A DNA stretch of 64,000 bases from Bradyrhizobium ottawaense (GTDB lineage Bacteria > Pseudomonadota > Alphaproteobacteria > Rhizobiales > Xanthobacteraceae). The stretch covers positions 5,556,001-5,620,000 of the forward strand of contig NZ_CP029425.2 in assembly GCF_002278135.3 (NCBI RefSeq), given 5' to 3'. Shown piece by piece: positions 33,837 through 47,500 of this stretch (within the stretch, counting starts at the first letter, position 1; the number at the start of each line of letters is the position of its first letter). The notes below the pieces were generated by a model that saw only the letters and a program-made list of their open reading frames with translations, had not been told where the DNA came from and did not search any database. The position numbers and the translations under genes are program-made.

Positions 33837-35543
33837 CTACGACCTGCTCCTGCCGGCCACCGCCGCCACAGGCGCAGGTGGCTCCGGCTTCTGGAACATC
33901 AGCAGCGGGCGGAAGATGACGCGGCCATAGGCCTCGTAATGGTTCTGGGTCGAGACCGCCATCTTCAGTGGCGTCGCGTAATTTGCCTCGAAGGTCATGA
34001 ACTGCGCATAGGTCCAGGAGAAACCGACGCCGACCGAGGCCATTTCGGTGACGCCGGGGAAGGTCGAATACACCGCACCCCAGTCGGTGAAGATGTAGGT
34101 GTCGAAACCCCTGAGCCATTGCGACCAGTTGTAGTGCAGCTCGGCGTTGAGATAATAGCCGCTGTCGCCGGAGGCCGCATTGGAGGGATAACCGCGTACG
34201 GTGGTGGGGCCGCCGATCGAGAAGATCTGATCGCCCGGCAGCAGCTTCTCCTGCGTGTACTGCCAGCTCGCCAGCACATTGGCGCTGAAGTTCTGGGGCC
34301 CTGCGGCGCTCGTCGCGATCAGCGAGCCGGTATAGGTGTTGAACGCGCGGTTGTTGCCGAGCACATAGTCATGCCACGCGACGTAGTTCACTGCCGGCGA
34401 GACCGTGATCGAATAGGTGTTGCCGGACTTGGTCACCGAGATTCCAGCCGTGGTCTTGTCGTAGTGGTCGTCGGTGACGGCGACCGTGGCAAAGCGGCTG
34501 ACAGTCTTGCCCTCGGTCAAGGCCGCGTTGAGCAGCACCAGCCAGTCCTGCGTCACCCAGACCGGCTGGCTGAAATTGACAGCGGCCTGGCTCGAGCGAC
34601 CGGTGACGTCGAGCGCGACGAACGGCCCCTGGACGATCTTGATCTTGCCTTCGGTATAGCTGACGCCGGCGCGGCCGCCCCAGGGATTGACCGGGATGCT
34701 GTAGGCGACATTGCCGTTGAGATTGCCGTCGGAGCGGACGCCGTAGAAGGTCAGGCGGTCGTCGACGCCGAACAATCCGTGGCGCTTGTAGAAGGCGCCG
34801 CCCTCCCAACGCCCGGTATTTTCGGAACCCTGATTGTCGGTGAAGAGCTGCAAGGTGTCGACCGGCGGCTCGATCACCGCGAACTGGAGGTCGGTGAGGC
34901 CGAAGCTCGTGCCGGGCTGCAGCAGCGCCTTGATCTGCACGTCGTTGGTCCGGTTGAACCAGATCACGTCGCGGTTGAGCTTTGGAACGTCGAGGACCTC
35001 GCCTTCGGGCTCCTTCACGCGATCGAGGATGTAATCGGTGCGAGTCTGCTTGTTGCCCTCGACGGTCGTCTTCTGCAGCCGTCCCTCGGTCAGCTTGACG
35101 CGGACGACGCCGCCCTTGGCATCCTGCTCGGGCAGGGTCGCGATGCCCGTGACGATGCCGCGCGCGGCATAGACCGCATTGATGTCGGCAACGAGCTGCA
35201 ACAGCGAGGCGATGTCGACGTCCTTGCCGACATATCTCTTCGCGATCTCATCCAGCTCCGCCGGCGTGATGAACTTGGACTCGTCGAACGTGACCTTGCG
35301 CAGGCGAAATTTCGGCCCGCCTGGCTTCAGGAGCTGGGACTTTTCCCGCTCGCCGCCGATCACCGCCGGCCCGGTGAGCTTGGGCGGCGCGCTCTGCTGC
35401 TCGAGCTGCCGCCGCTGCCGGTCGACGTCGTTCTGGATCACGCCGGGATTGATCGACTGGGCGCGCGCAGAGGCGATGCAGCAAGCTGCAAGCCCGATCG
35501 CCAACGACGCCCCCAGAATCCGCATCCCGAATCCAATTACCAT
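33837..35543 (-). CDS. TpsB-type two-partner secretion transporter (ShlB/FhaC family)
   Basis: A 568-aa outer-membrane pore that exports its TpsA partner. A signal peptide (RILGASLAIGLAACCIASARAQS) is followed by a Gln-rich linker, a POTRA domain (FRLRKVTFDESKFITPAELDEI, near residue 80), a second POTRA-like segment and a C-terminal 16-strand-type barrel. The TVRGYPSN motif near residue 447 is the conserved loop-6 VRGY signature. The first ATG (35543) overlaps the tpsA stop by 7 bases; ATG 35525 would give a cleaner signal peptide. It directly follows tpsA, so the partner assignment is strong. Confidence 0.92.
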   Translation of the reverse strand: MVIGFGMRILGASLAIGLAACCIASARAQSINPGVIQNDVDRQRRQLEQQSAPPKLTGPAVIGGEREKSQLLKPGGPKFRLRKVTFDESKFITPAELDEIAKRYVGKDVDIASLLQLVADINAVYAARGIVTGIATLPEQDAKGGVVRVKLTEGRLQKTTVEGNKQTRTDYILDRVKEPEGEVLDVPKLNRDVIWFNRTNDVQIKALLQPGTSFGLTDLQFAVIEPPVDTLQLFTDNQGSENTGRWEGGAFYKRHGLFGVDDRLTFYGVRSDGNLNGNVAYSIPVNPWGGRAGVSYTEGKIKIVQGPFVALDVTGRSSQAAVNFSQPVWVTQDWLVLLNAALTEGKTVSRFATVAVTDDHYDKTTAGISVTKSGNTYSITVSPAVNYVAWHDYVLGNNRAFNTYTGSLIATSAAGPQNFSANVLASWQYTQEKLLPGDQIFSIGGPTTVRGYPSNAASGDSGYYLNAELHYNWSQWLRGFDTYIFTDWGAVYSTFPGVTEMASVGVGFSWTYAQFMTFEANYATPLKMAVSTQNHYEAYGRVIFRPLLMFQKPEPPAPVAAVAGRSRS

Positions 35544-38500
35544 GCCTGTGCGAGACGGCCAACGGCCGGCTTTTCCGTTTCAACCGCCGCATCCTTCCAG
35601 CCCGGACGTCCCGCACGCTGCCCCTTCTGGCGCAGCTTGCGCATGTCGCTGAGCCCTTCGACGTTAACGGCGGGGCCGGAGCCGACGGCCTCGACCGGCC
35701 GTGGCGTCAGCAGCGCGTCGAGCCGCGCCTGGCCGGAGAGACCGAGCAGGTAGAAGGTCCCCCCATCCTTCTTCGCGAGCCAGGTCTCGATGCTCTCTTT
35801 GCCCTCGCCGTCGACCGAGATGTTGCGCGCCATGCTGGCACCGGTGAAGACATTGCAGCAGCTGTGGGTCGGGCCGTAATTGGTGACGGTCGCCGAGACG
35901 TCGCCGGTGTAGAACACCACATAGGCATTGCCGACATTGGCGTTGCCGAGCTGGCTCATCGTGAACACGCCGCCCGGCTGATACAGCTGCAGCGACGGCC
36001 AATTGGACGGCGCCGGCGTACGATTGTTCAGGAGTATCTGCTGGGTCGCCGTGGTGAGCATGAGTTGGCCCGGCACGTAGCCGTTCAGGATCGAGACGGC
36101 CGGCGCATCGGTCCAGAAGGTCGCGTCCACCACCCTGAACTGGTTGACGATGATGTGGTCGGGGTCGATCGAGATGTTGGCGGACTTCGCAACGCCGCCG
36201 TTGTAGCCGGTGACGTTCAGGATCAGCGGGACCGCCGGGTTCGAACGGATCTGCTCGCCCTTGACGTTGATCGTATCGGCCGCGAGGTCGAGCTCCCGCA
36301 CGACGCTGACCCAGTTGATCGTCAAATCACCCGACGAGGTCATCTTGACGACGTCGCCGCTGATCCGGTCGAGCGAGACCGGTCCGACCACATCGAAATG
36401 CGTGTCGCCGTGGGCGGAGATCGATCCGCCGCGGAGCGAGCCCGTGTCGGACTTGATGTTGAGATCGCCGGCATCGCCCGGGATCCCCGTCGTGGTGAGC
36501 TGGCTGAAGACGACGTCGTTCACGGCATGCAGGGTCTGCGTGCCGCCGCTGATGGCGGTGCCGACGGTGATCCCTCCGGTCGTCGCGGTGACGTCGAGCG
36601 TGCCGCCAACGTTGAGATTATCCCAATGAACGACCGTGCCGCTGAGGACTGCATTGCCGGCGGTGGCCGTGAGGTTATGCCCGGTGTTCGCACCCGCCGC
36701 GATCAGTCTCGCCGAGCCGTGGGCCGAGACCGAGCCGAGCGTCGGCGCGCCGCCTGAAATCACGGTCTGCGCGAGGATGAAACCGTTGTCCGCGTTGACG
36801 TTGACGCTGCCGGCATCGCCATTGATGCCCGTCGCCGTCAACGCATTGAAGGTGACGTTGTCATGGGCGTGGATGGTCTGCGTGCCGCCGCTCTGCGCGG
36901 TCTGGAAGGTGATGCTGCCCTGCCCCGCGGTCGCGACCAGCGTCGTCCCGACATTGAGGACGTTCCAGTTGATCGGGCCGGCGGCAGTCAGCAGGCCCGA
37001 GCCCGTCGAAGCCGCGAGCGTGTTGCCGCTGATGGTCGTGGCCGCAACGAGGCTCGCGGAGCCATGGGCCGAAACCGAGCCCATCGTGGTCGCACCGCCC
37101 GAGGTCACCGTCTGCGCCAGGATGAAGCCAGTGTCGGCGGTGACGTTGATGCTGCCGGCATCGCCGTTGATGCCGGTCGCCGTCAGCGCGTTGAAGGTGA
37201 CGTTGTCGCGGGCGCGAATGGTCAGCGTGCCGCCGCTCTGCGCGGTCTGGAAGGTGATGCCACCCTGGCTCGCCGTCGCACCCAGTGTCGTGCCGACGTT
37301 GAGGACGTTCCAGTTGATCGGGCCGGCGGCAGTCAGCAGGCCCGAGCCTGTTGAAGCCGCGAGCGTGTTGCCGCTGATGGTCGTGGCCGCAACGAGGCTC
37401 GCCGAGCCATGGGCCGAGACCGAGCCGTACGTGGTCACACCGCCCGACGTCACCGTCTGCGCCAGGATGAAGCCGGTGTCGGCGGTGACGTTGATGTTGC
37501 CGACGTCGCCGCTATTGCCGGTGGCCGCGAGCGACTTGAACGTCACATTCTGGGTCGCGTGGACCATCTGCGAACCGCTGCTGTCGGCTGTGCCGATGAG
37601 GATGCTGCCATTGTTCGCGACGGCGCGGAAAGATCCGCTCGCGCCGGTCGCCGTGCCCGCCAGCACCTGGTCGAGCCTCAGTCCGCCGGTGCCGATGATG
37701 TCCACACTGCCCTTCACCGCGGACAGCAGGCTCACCTCGGTGTCAGCGAGAACCTTGACGTAGATATCGCCGGCGCTCGCGCTCGCAGACAGCCGCGCGG
37801 CACTTAAGGTAAACCGCCCGGTCGCACTGCCGATGCCGTTCGATGCGCTCAGCGAGAGCTCGGCGCCCGCGCCGGAGGCGATGAACTTGGTCTGGCCGTC
37901 GCCATTGTCGATGATCGCACCGAGCGAGGCGACGCCGCCGGCGGTGACGATGATCGACGGGGCGTTCGAGGCGGCAGCGTAGGACAGCGAGGAGTTCAGC
38001 TGGCCGATCGTCGCATCGCCCGTGGTGGTCACCGAGATCAACCCGGGCGCGTTGATGGCCGAATAGGCGCCCATCGATAGCGTCGCGGCAACCAGCGTCA
38101 CGCCGCCCGTGCTGCTGGTCGCAACCACCGGCGCCGCACTGGTGCCGGCCGCGAAGGTCATGCCGCGATTGGCGAGCAGCTGCATCAGGCCGTCGCTGGT
38201 GATGCCAGTATTGATGGTGAGCGCGCCGCGCGCCACGTTCAGCGTCAACGCGCCGCCGGCCGTCAGCGCCCCATAGGGGCCGCTGGTGCCGACCGCGAGA
38301 TCGCCGGTGACCGCGAGGATGCTGACGTCGCCGACCGCCGAGCCGGTCACCGCGCCGGAGATGTTCACCTGCAGCGGCTGGAAGGCCCCGCCGTTGAAGC
38401 CGATGCTGCCGCCGGCGCGCAGGTCGAGGTCGGTGCCAAGGATGTGGATCGCGGAGCGGTCCGTGAAGCCGGCCTCGGCGTAGATGCTGCCGGTCGCGGC

Positions 38501-41500
38501 GAGGTGGATCGCATTGCCGGCGGCGATGTTGCCGAGGATGAGATCGCCGGTGGTCTGCTTCACATAGATGCCCTGCGCCGACGAGACCTGGTCGAGCTGG
38601 TCGTTGCCCGGATCGGCAAAAGCGATCTGAAGCGCGTTGGCGTTGGTCGCGGGATTGCTTCCGGCAGCGCCCGGCGCGCCGACATTGCCGTGCTCGGCGA
38701 TCAGGGTCAGGTTGGCGATATCGCCCGAGATCACGGCCCCGCCCACATTGGCGGAGATGCTGGTCACGGCGTCGAGCTTGACGTCGCCGCGGCCGGTCAC
38801 CTCGATGCCGTTGGTCTGCGCGGCCGTGACCGGGCCGTAATTGGCGGTGACGCCGCCGAGCGCGAGGCTGTTTTTGCTGCCGAGATAGACGTTGGTCAGC
38901 GCCTTGGCCGAGATCGCGATCGGGTTGTCGACGACGACGAGGTTCTGCTGCGACAGGCTGACCGTATAGGTTGTGACATGGGTCGTCGGATCCGTGACCG
39001 CGCCGACGGTGAGCTGGCCGGGGCCGGCGGTGGCCAGCAAACCCCTCTGCTCCGGCGTCAGCGACGAGGAATCGACGCTTGTGAAGGTGAAGGTCTGGGG
39101 CGCCGCCGAATTGCCGACCGAGCCGCGCGGCGCGTAGAGCATGATCTGGTTGGCGCTGACATTGGCGATGACGTTCTCGTCGATCGGCGGCGGTGCCGCA
39201 CCGACGGCCGACGACGACACCGTGTAGGCGAGCTGGCTCTGGGTCCACTGCGAGCCCGCGGTGATGATGCTGTAGACCCGCTCGGTCGATGCGAGCGTGT
39301 AGCTGTAGTTTGCATTGTAAGCGCCAAGCGCCGTTTGCAACGCCGTGTTGCTCGGCATCCGCTGGCTGGTGGTCGCCACGCCGTCGAACAGCTTGGTGAA
39401 CAGGGTTGCCGACAGCGAGCTGCCGAACACGGTCCCCAGCGGATCCGCGGGAGCGGCACCGAGCAATGTCGTCAGCGAGGTCTTGAGCTCGTCGGTGGTG
39501 ATCTTGCCGAGCAGGAACTGATCCCTCAGGAACCGCGTCGTGGCCTCGGTCTTCATCTGCGTCGCGGTGACGTCGGCAGGGTCGATGCCGAGCTTGGCGG
39601 CCACCTGCGCCCGCAGCACCGTCTGCCCCACCGAGGTCGGGTTGTAGGTGCTGCCGTTCGTAAAGGCGATGTTCTTGAGCTGGAAATAGTCGTTGTAGGC
39701 CGACGTCACCATCGACTGATAGCTGTTGACGGCGTTGGTGGCGGCGTTGCCACTGACAAGGTCGAGGCTGGCCTGGACGTCCTGAAGATGCTGGCTCTGT
39801 GCCTGGGTCAGGCCGACCGCTGCCCGGCCGTTCAGGATGTTGGCCTGGTTGCCGTCGGAGCCGGCGGCCTCCAGGAACACCGGGCCACCGGTCGACTGGA
39901 TCGTGCCTAGGCGGAGGTCGCCCTTGGACTGAATGATGTAGGTGCCGGTGGCCGAGGCGCTGTCGAGCACGCCGCCATCCACGCTGCCGCCCGCCTGAAC
40001 CGTCCCCGTCGCCTGGATCACCAGCGGATTGATGTTGGTCAGGGTGGACGCGCCGTTGACCACCGCGCTCGTCGCGCCGATGGCACCGGAGGCGGAGTTG
40101 ATCTCGATGTTCTTGCCGATCACGACGGGATTGGCGGGGTTGTAGGCGGAGGCCGAGTTGATGTCGCCGGTCGCCGACAGGAACACGTTGCCCTGCGGCG
40201 TGGCGCCTGCCGAATTCACCTTCACCTGGTTGATCGACAGCGAGCCGATGGCCGAAATCGCGATGTCGCGGTCGATCGAGCTGGCGGTCAGGCTGCCACC
40301 ATAGATCTGCACCTGGACGGGCGTCCTGTTGGCGCCGAGCGTGCCGATGCCGCCGTCACCCCGAAGCGTCACGCTCGTACCCGAGATCACCGGGTTGTTG
40401 GCATTGGCGCCGACCGTGATGGACGAGTTGGCGCCGGTGGCGGCCAGCGTCGTCGTTCCCTGCTGGTTGTTGATCGACCCGTTGATGACGATGCCTGAGG
40501 TCGAATTGACCACGACGTCGCTGCTACTGCCACCGGTGAACTTGATGTTGATCGGGTTCGACGCCTTGACCGTGTTGGTCAGCGAGAGCGTCAAATGATC
40601 ATAGATCGCCTGGTACCAGTTGTACTGGGCATCTGCGCCGCAGCACGCGTTGGAGTGGGTGTTGAGTCCAACGGGGCTCCCGTCCGGGTTCGTGCCCCCC
40701 GCCCAGTGATAGCTGCCGGTGGCGGTCGTGACCTTCTGGTAGTTGGTGCTCTGCGTGCCTGAAACCAGGCTGGTCGAGCGGGTCCAGCTCTCGCCGGTGG
40801 TCTGATTGGGCGTGAAGCTCCAGCCGTAGTCGAACTGCGTGCTGGTGGGTAGACGATCCAGCGTCGCGGTGTCGACCCATTGATAGAGCATGTTCTCCTT
40901 CGTCGCGTACTGGATACCCGCCGTACCGGTCCTCGCTGCAAGCATCGACGGGTCGATCGCGGCCGCAGTGACACTGTTGGTCTCGTACCGCGACACCTGC
41001 TGGCTGCTTGCAGCCTTGGGATCGTAGACCCACCACGTCGTCTTCCCCTTGAGCTGGTCGACGATCTCGACCACGCTCTGGGCAGTGACGCTGGTATTGA
41101 TGGTGTTGGTGACGAGCTGGAGCCCGCTGGTGTTGTTGACGGTGACCGTGCCGGCGCCGCCTTTGATCTCGATGTTACCCTGGGTCTGTGTGCTGTCGGT
41201 CGAGGTCGAGATGATCTTGCCGTTGAGGTAGACGTAGCCGCCGGCGCCCTGCGCCACGCCATTCAGGATGAGCTGGTCGGTGAGAGCGTTGTACCTGACC
41301 CCGATCTTGGCGTCGCCGCTGGCCGACGCCGTCACGGAGCCCGAGATATCGTAATAGACGCCGTTGCGCGCATTGGCCTGGGCCGCGGCAAAGTCCGCGC
41401 CGCCGTTGCGGTTCTTGAGGCCGTTGCTGCCATAGATGGCATCGTACGCCGCGGCGCCGATGTCGACCGAGTAATTGCTGCTCGAGCCGGCCTGGATGGT

Positions 41501-44500
41501 GCCGTTGATGTTGATCACCGACGCCGAGATGATGACCGCCTGGCCGCTGATGGTCCGGGAGGCTGTCGCGGTGGCCGGCGAATTGGCGGTCTTCGGCGTG
41601 ATCGCATCCGGCTGGATGTTGATCACCTGGAAGAAGCCCGAGCTGTCGCAGGCTGACGCACAGTTGAACGGCGTCTTGTACGGACCGCTATCGGTGTAAA
41701 CGTTGCGGCCGTCATAAGTCGTTTTCTTCCACTGCGCGAGCACGACATTGGTCGAGTCCTGCGACTGCCCCTCGATGATCTTGAGGGTCGCGATGTCAGG
41801 CACGCTGCCGGCATCGGGAGTGCTGGTGTTCCCAGGCGTACCCCTGCCCACCGGCAGGAAGATCGATGAATAGAGCGAGGTGCCGTCGTAATACGTCATC
41901 AGCATGCGCGCGGTGAAGATCGTGCTGGCGTCGGCGTTGCCGACGGGTTGATACACGCCGTGGCTGCCGTCGGTGCAGCAGTAATAGAAATAGGGGTGAT
42001 CGGTTCCCGAAGCGATATGCGGAGCGGTATAGTAGTCGCCGTAGGCGCCGAGATAGGTCGCCGCCGTCATCACCGCGGTCAGCGTGTCTTCCGGCCTGTT
42101 TTCAGTGGTGGCCCATTGCGAGGTGACGGCGCTGCCGCTGTCGTAGAAGCTCCCGATACCGCCGAGGAAGGTGAAGGTGCCTTTTGGCACCACGATCTGG
42201 ACGGTCGCGGCACTGAGCGACTGCGATGCGACGACGCTGCCGAGATTGTTGATGATCTTGAGCAGGCCGTTCGCGTTGTTGACGGCGCCATTGAAATAGA
42301 TGTCGGGCGTGCGGGTCAGCACGTTGCCGTTCTGGTCAATGCCTTGACCGGAGTCAGGATCCAGGCGGTTATAGGTGGCCGAGATGTCGATGACCGGTGT
42401 TGCGCTCGGCATCGCGGTGAAGGTCACATTGGAGTGCGAATCCGGGTCGACATGGTCGATCTGGCGGTAGGTGATGTTGCCTCCGCTCACGTCGGTGACC
42501 GTGAGGTTGCCGAGGCTCATGAAGTCGAGGCCCTTGTTCTCGATCTTGATCAAGGGCGAGCTGCGCGCAATCACCGCAGGCGCGGCCGGGTTCGTGCCGC
42601 TGTTTCCGGTCAGCTTCTGCGCCAGGATCGAGACGTTGCCGGCGGACACCAGCATGTCGCCGAACGCGAAGGCGTTGCCGGGTGCGTCGGAGGTGAACGG
42701 CGCCTGCTTGATCAGCGTGTCGATCTGGCGCTGGATGTCGCCGGTCGGATCGGTGCCGGACGGCGCCATCGTCGCGGGCGCCGTAGGCGTGGCCGCCGCG
42801 AGCTGGGAGCGTACTTGCGCCTCTGTCAGGCCCGTCAGCGACGCCAGCTGGTTGACCACCAGCTGGTACGGATTGAAGTTGCCGACCACAGTGTACTGGA
42901 CCGTCTGGTGGTTCCAGCTCATCACCGGGCTGAAGTGATTGACGTCGGATACGGCCTCGAGGGTCAGCGCGGAGTAAGGGCTGGTCGTGCTCAGGGTCGG
43001 CGTGCTCGCGCCGAGCTCGATCGTGATGGTCACGTCGTTGTTGATGCCCGCCACCACCAGGCCGTTGAGCGCGACATCGCCGGTTCCGCTGGTGTGGCTG
43101 TGATTGTCGCTGTTCTTGGCGCTGAAGATGTCCAGATACGGATTGTAATTGCTGCCGTTGCCGGCGGCCGTGACCTGCCCTTGCGTTGCGCCCAGATAGA
43201 TATTCCGCGCGCCGAGGATGCTCGAGGTCGGGGCCAGCGTCAGGCTCGTGCTGTCGTCGGCATTGGCCGTGCCGCGGTACAGCGTGGAGATCGGAATGGC
43301 GGTGTTGTTGTAGACGACCGTCGTCGCCGTCGCCTGCACGCTGCTGAAAACGAGGCCATCGCCGGACAGGCCGGCATACATGGTGATGTCACGCCAGGCC
43401 ATGATCTTCGCGCCGGCGCCGACATTGACGGACTGGTTGGCGTGAACCCAGCTGTTGGTGCTGGCGCCGACGCCAGCGATCGCGCCATAGAGGCTGGCAT
43501 TGGCGTTGGTCGCCGCCGCCATCTTCGCGGCCGTGCCAATATAGATCTTGCCGGCGCTGAACAGCTCGTGGGCGTTGATGTTGACCGCGAGCGTGGCGTT
43601 CGCCGTCATGTTGGATTCGGCGCCGCCGCCGGCGAAGAAGCTGGCGGTGGCAAGGCTCGCGGTGTCGTTGGTGTTCAGCGTGTTGTAGGCCTCGATGTTG
43701 ATCACGGCCGTCGAGGTCCTGGGATCGTCGTTGAGGCTCAGCACCGTGCCGGCGCCGATATTGGTGGTGACGTTCTGCGTCACAAAGGACTCGCTGAGCG
43801 CGGCCGCCCCTGAGAACGAGCCGCCGGAACCCGAACGCGCGCCGCCGCCACCCTGGTTGACGATATCGTTGGCGATCACGACCATGTCGCCGGCCGCCGA
43901 ATTGATGATCAGATGCGTCCCGATCTCGGCCGTGGTGGTGGAGTCGACGTCGTTCCGCGCCTTGCCGGCGGATACGCCGGCCGTGGACGCCTGATAGGCA
44001 TCGCCGCTCGCCGCGTAATTCGTGGTGTGCTTGGCATTGATGCGGAGACCGCCGAAATAGAGCGTGTCATCAGCCGTGCCGCCGTCGAAGCGCGCGTTGG
44101 TCACGGCGGTCGAGCTGGTCGTTGCGACCGCGGCCGCGCCGGCATAGGTGCCGCCCGCGCCGACCGTCGCGTTGGAGACGTTGGTATCCGTGCCGGTGGC
44201 CGTGATCCGCAGGATACCGGTGTAATTGCCGTGATTCAGATTATCCATGTCGGCAGGCGCACCCAGATAGGCGTAGGTATGCGCGCTGGACGAGGTCTGC
44301 GCGACGGTGGCGCCGAGCGCCAGGAATCCGGTCGAAAGACCCGTCGCCTCGGCGTATTGGGCGCTGTCGTTTTCGGCCGCGATGCTCACATCGGCGTTGG
44401 GCAACGTAATCCCCGTCCCGCCATAGGCGCTCACGGTCGCGTTTTCCGACGCCTTGGCGTAGCTGCCCTGCGCGCCGATCAGCGAGCCGCCGCCGCCCGC

Positions 44501-47500
44501 GAGCGCCTTGGCCCACGTCGTCGTGCCGCTGGTCGGAACCAGCGCCATGGCGGTCACCGCAAGCGCACCACCCGAGAAGCTCGTGTTGTCGCCAACATCG
44601 GCAGTGACCGTGGCGCCGACCGTGGACTGGGCGATGGCGACGCCGACCGCGGCACCGCCGACCGAAACGCCGATCGCCTCGCTCGATAGATTGGGCGTGA
44701 TCGAGGCCGACACCAGTGTGCCGACGCCGGTCGCGGATGTCGTGATCGAGGCACTGCTGCCGATCTCCGCCAGCACGGACGAGTTCTCGTGCGCCTCCGC
44801 ATCCGCACCGACGCCCGCGACGATACCGCCGCCGAGCGCGGTGGCCGTCGTCGTCAGCGTGCCGGCACCGCTTGCGCCAACTGCCAGAGTCGCGACGTTG
44901 ACGGTGGAGCCGTTCAGAACCCTCGCGGCGACCGAACTCGCTCGGCTTGCCGTCGCGACCGAAGCACCGACCGCCACGGCACCGCCGGTGACGCCACCGG
45001 TGAAGACGACCTGGGTCGTCGAATCCTGCGCCATGACGGCGGCGCCATTGCCGGTGCCGCCCGTGCCGGTGATCTGGCCGCCGAGCATGGCCACCACGGA
45101 GTTGCTGACATTGCCGACCGCGACAGCCGCCTGGGCGCCAAAGTAAAGCGCCGCACCGCCGGCGATGGCCTCGGTGTCGACGGTCTTGCCGGCATAAGGC
45201 CCGGTAGTCGCGTCCTTGACGACCGCCGCAACGGTGACAATCGGCGCCGAGACCGCCAAAGGCGTATCGGCGGCCACCAGCACGCCGGAGCCGTTGCGTC
45301 CGTAGTCACTCAGATTGGCGAGCACGGTGCTGTTGACGCTGGTGTAGCCGATGCCCGCACCGATGCCGACATTCTTGGCAAAGCCGGCGCCGAGCAGATA
45401 CATCTTGGCCGCGTTGGCGCTGGTGGCGGCGACGTTGACCTGCGTGCCCGTGACGTTGCCGCCCGCGATCTGCGCGACGACGACGTCGTTGCCGCCGCTC
45501 AGCACATTGCTGACGTCGTAGGTCGAGCTGACATTGGCACTGTTCGGATTGCCGGCCGTGCCGCTGGCGACGGCGTTGCTCCCGTGGGTGTTGCTGGTGC
45601 CACTGTTGACCGACGCGATGGTGCCGCTGCCGCCCTGATTGAGCTGACCGGTCTGCTGGCCCTGGGTGTCGGCATCGGCGGTGTTGGTGCCGATGATGAT
45701 GACGCCGACGGTCGCGCCGATGCCGACGCTGCCGCCGATGCCGGCGGTGACCGCGTAGGACAGCACCTCCTTAGTGCTGAGCGCATTGACGTTGATCGCG
45801 CCTGACGAGTTCAGATTGCTGTTCCAGCTCTCGGCAACGGTCCGGCTCTTGAACACGATGACGTTGGCTGCGGCGCCGACGCCGACGCCTCCCCCGCTGG
45901 CGCCGACCGCAAGTGCGCCTGCGATCTCCTTGATCGCCACGTCTTCGTTGGCGTTGATCGTCACCGCACCGGCCGTACCGCCCGTCACCCCCTGCAGCGT
46001 AGTGTCGTAGACGCCGGCGATGGTAGTGTTGTTGGCGACCTCAATGTTGGCCATGCCGGCGATAGCCGCCGTCCCGGTCGAGAGCGCGCCGCCGATCGCA
46101 TAGGCCTCGAAACGGTTCTTGGTCTTGGCCTCGACGTCGAGCGCGCCGCTCAGATTGAGCGCGGTCGTGTGCGCCGCGCCGTTGCCCTGATAGCGGAACT
46201 CGTCGCCGACATAGGCCAGCGTCCGGTTCGAGGAGACCTGGACCAGGAACGCCGCGCCGATCGCGGCCTGGCTGCCATAGGCGCCGGAGCCGTTCGCGGA
46301 GAAGATGCCGGTGTTGTTGTTGGCGTTCACCGTCAGTGACGAAGCCGTCAGCGCGCCGCCGTCAACATAGGCTTCCGTGGTCGCCTGGAAGACGTTGAGC
46401 CCGACCGAGCCGGTGTTGAAACCGATCGCGATCGACGACGCATCCTGCTCCGCATTGGCCTTCACAGTGACGGCGCCGACCGTCTCGCTCGACGACTGCA
46501 CGCCGCCGACAGTGGCATTCGTGATATAGGCCAAGGTCTCGCGCGACATCGTCGTCGAGATGATCGTCGCGCCACCGCCGCCACTGCTGCCGTAAGCGAT
46601 GCCGGCGCCGAACGCGCCGGAATAGGAGAAGCTCGACGCGGCTACCTCGATCTGCGGCTTGAGCGTCGAGGAGGTCAGGCGCGTGTCGATGGCCGCGCTG
46701 TCGATATAGGCTCGCGTCGCCCCGCTCATCACATTGGTGATGGGGTTGATCATGATCGCGATGCTGGAACTCGCGGCAAGCGAGGCGACGTTGGTCACGA
46801 CGGCCTGGTGCGAGCTCGCGACCACGGCAAGGCCGCGCACGGTGTCCTGGTTCTCGGAGAGGTCGGGCGTGGTGTCGGTCGGCGCATGGGCGGCGCCGAG
46901 ATCGAACGCATGGACGAGCGTGCCGTTGTTGACCGACAGCGTATCGGACGAACTGGTTCCGAGCGCATCGACTTTGGTGTTGGCACCACTGATATAGGCT
47001 GCGGTGGTTCCGGTGATCTGGTTGGTCACCAGCGAACCCGCGCCGCCGGCCGCCCCCTTGCTGATCGACAAGGCACCGGCGAACACGGCCGCCTTGTCGT
47101 TGTTGCCGGCGATCACCCCGACATTGTTGGCGGCGGTGACGTCAGCGCCGTTGATGCCGTTGGTACCGGCGGCGGTGATGCTAGCCGTGACATTGGTCCC
47201 CATCAGATTGGTGGCGACCGAACCGGCCAGCCCGACCTGCGAGGACATCGCGACACCGACGGCGACCGTCGAGATGCTGGCATTCGAGTTCGCACCGACG
47301 GCAACGCTGCCCGAGGCCGTCAGCTTGGAGCCAGTGACGCCGGCACTGACATTGTTGGCGATGCTGCTGTAGACCAGCGCCAGGCCCGCGGCGCTGCCTT
47401 GCGACGCGGCGCCCGCAATGGCGGCGGTGCCGGTGATGCTGGAATTGTCGGTCGCGTTGACGGATATGTTGCGTCCGGTGACGGAGGATTGCGACGCGCT

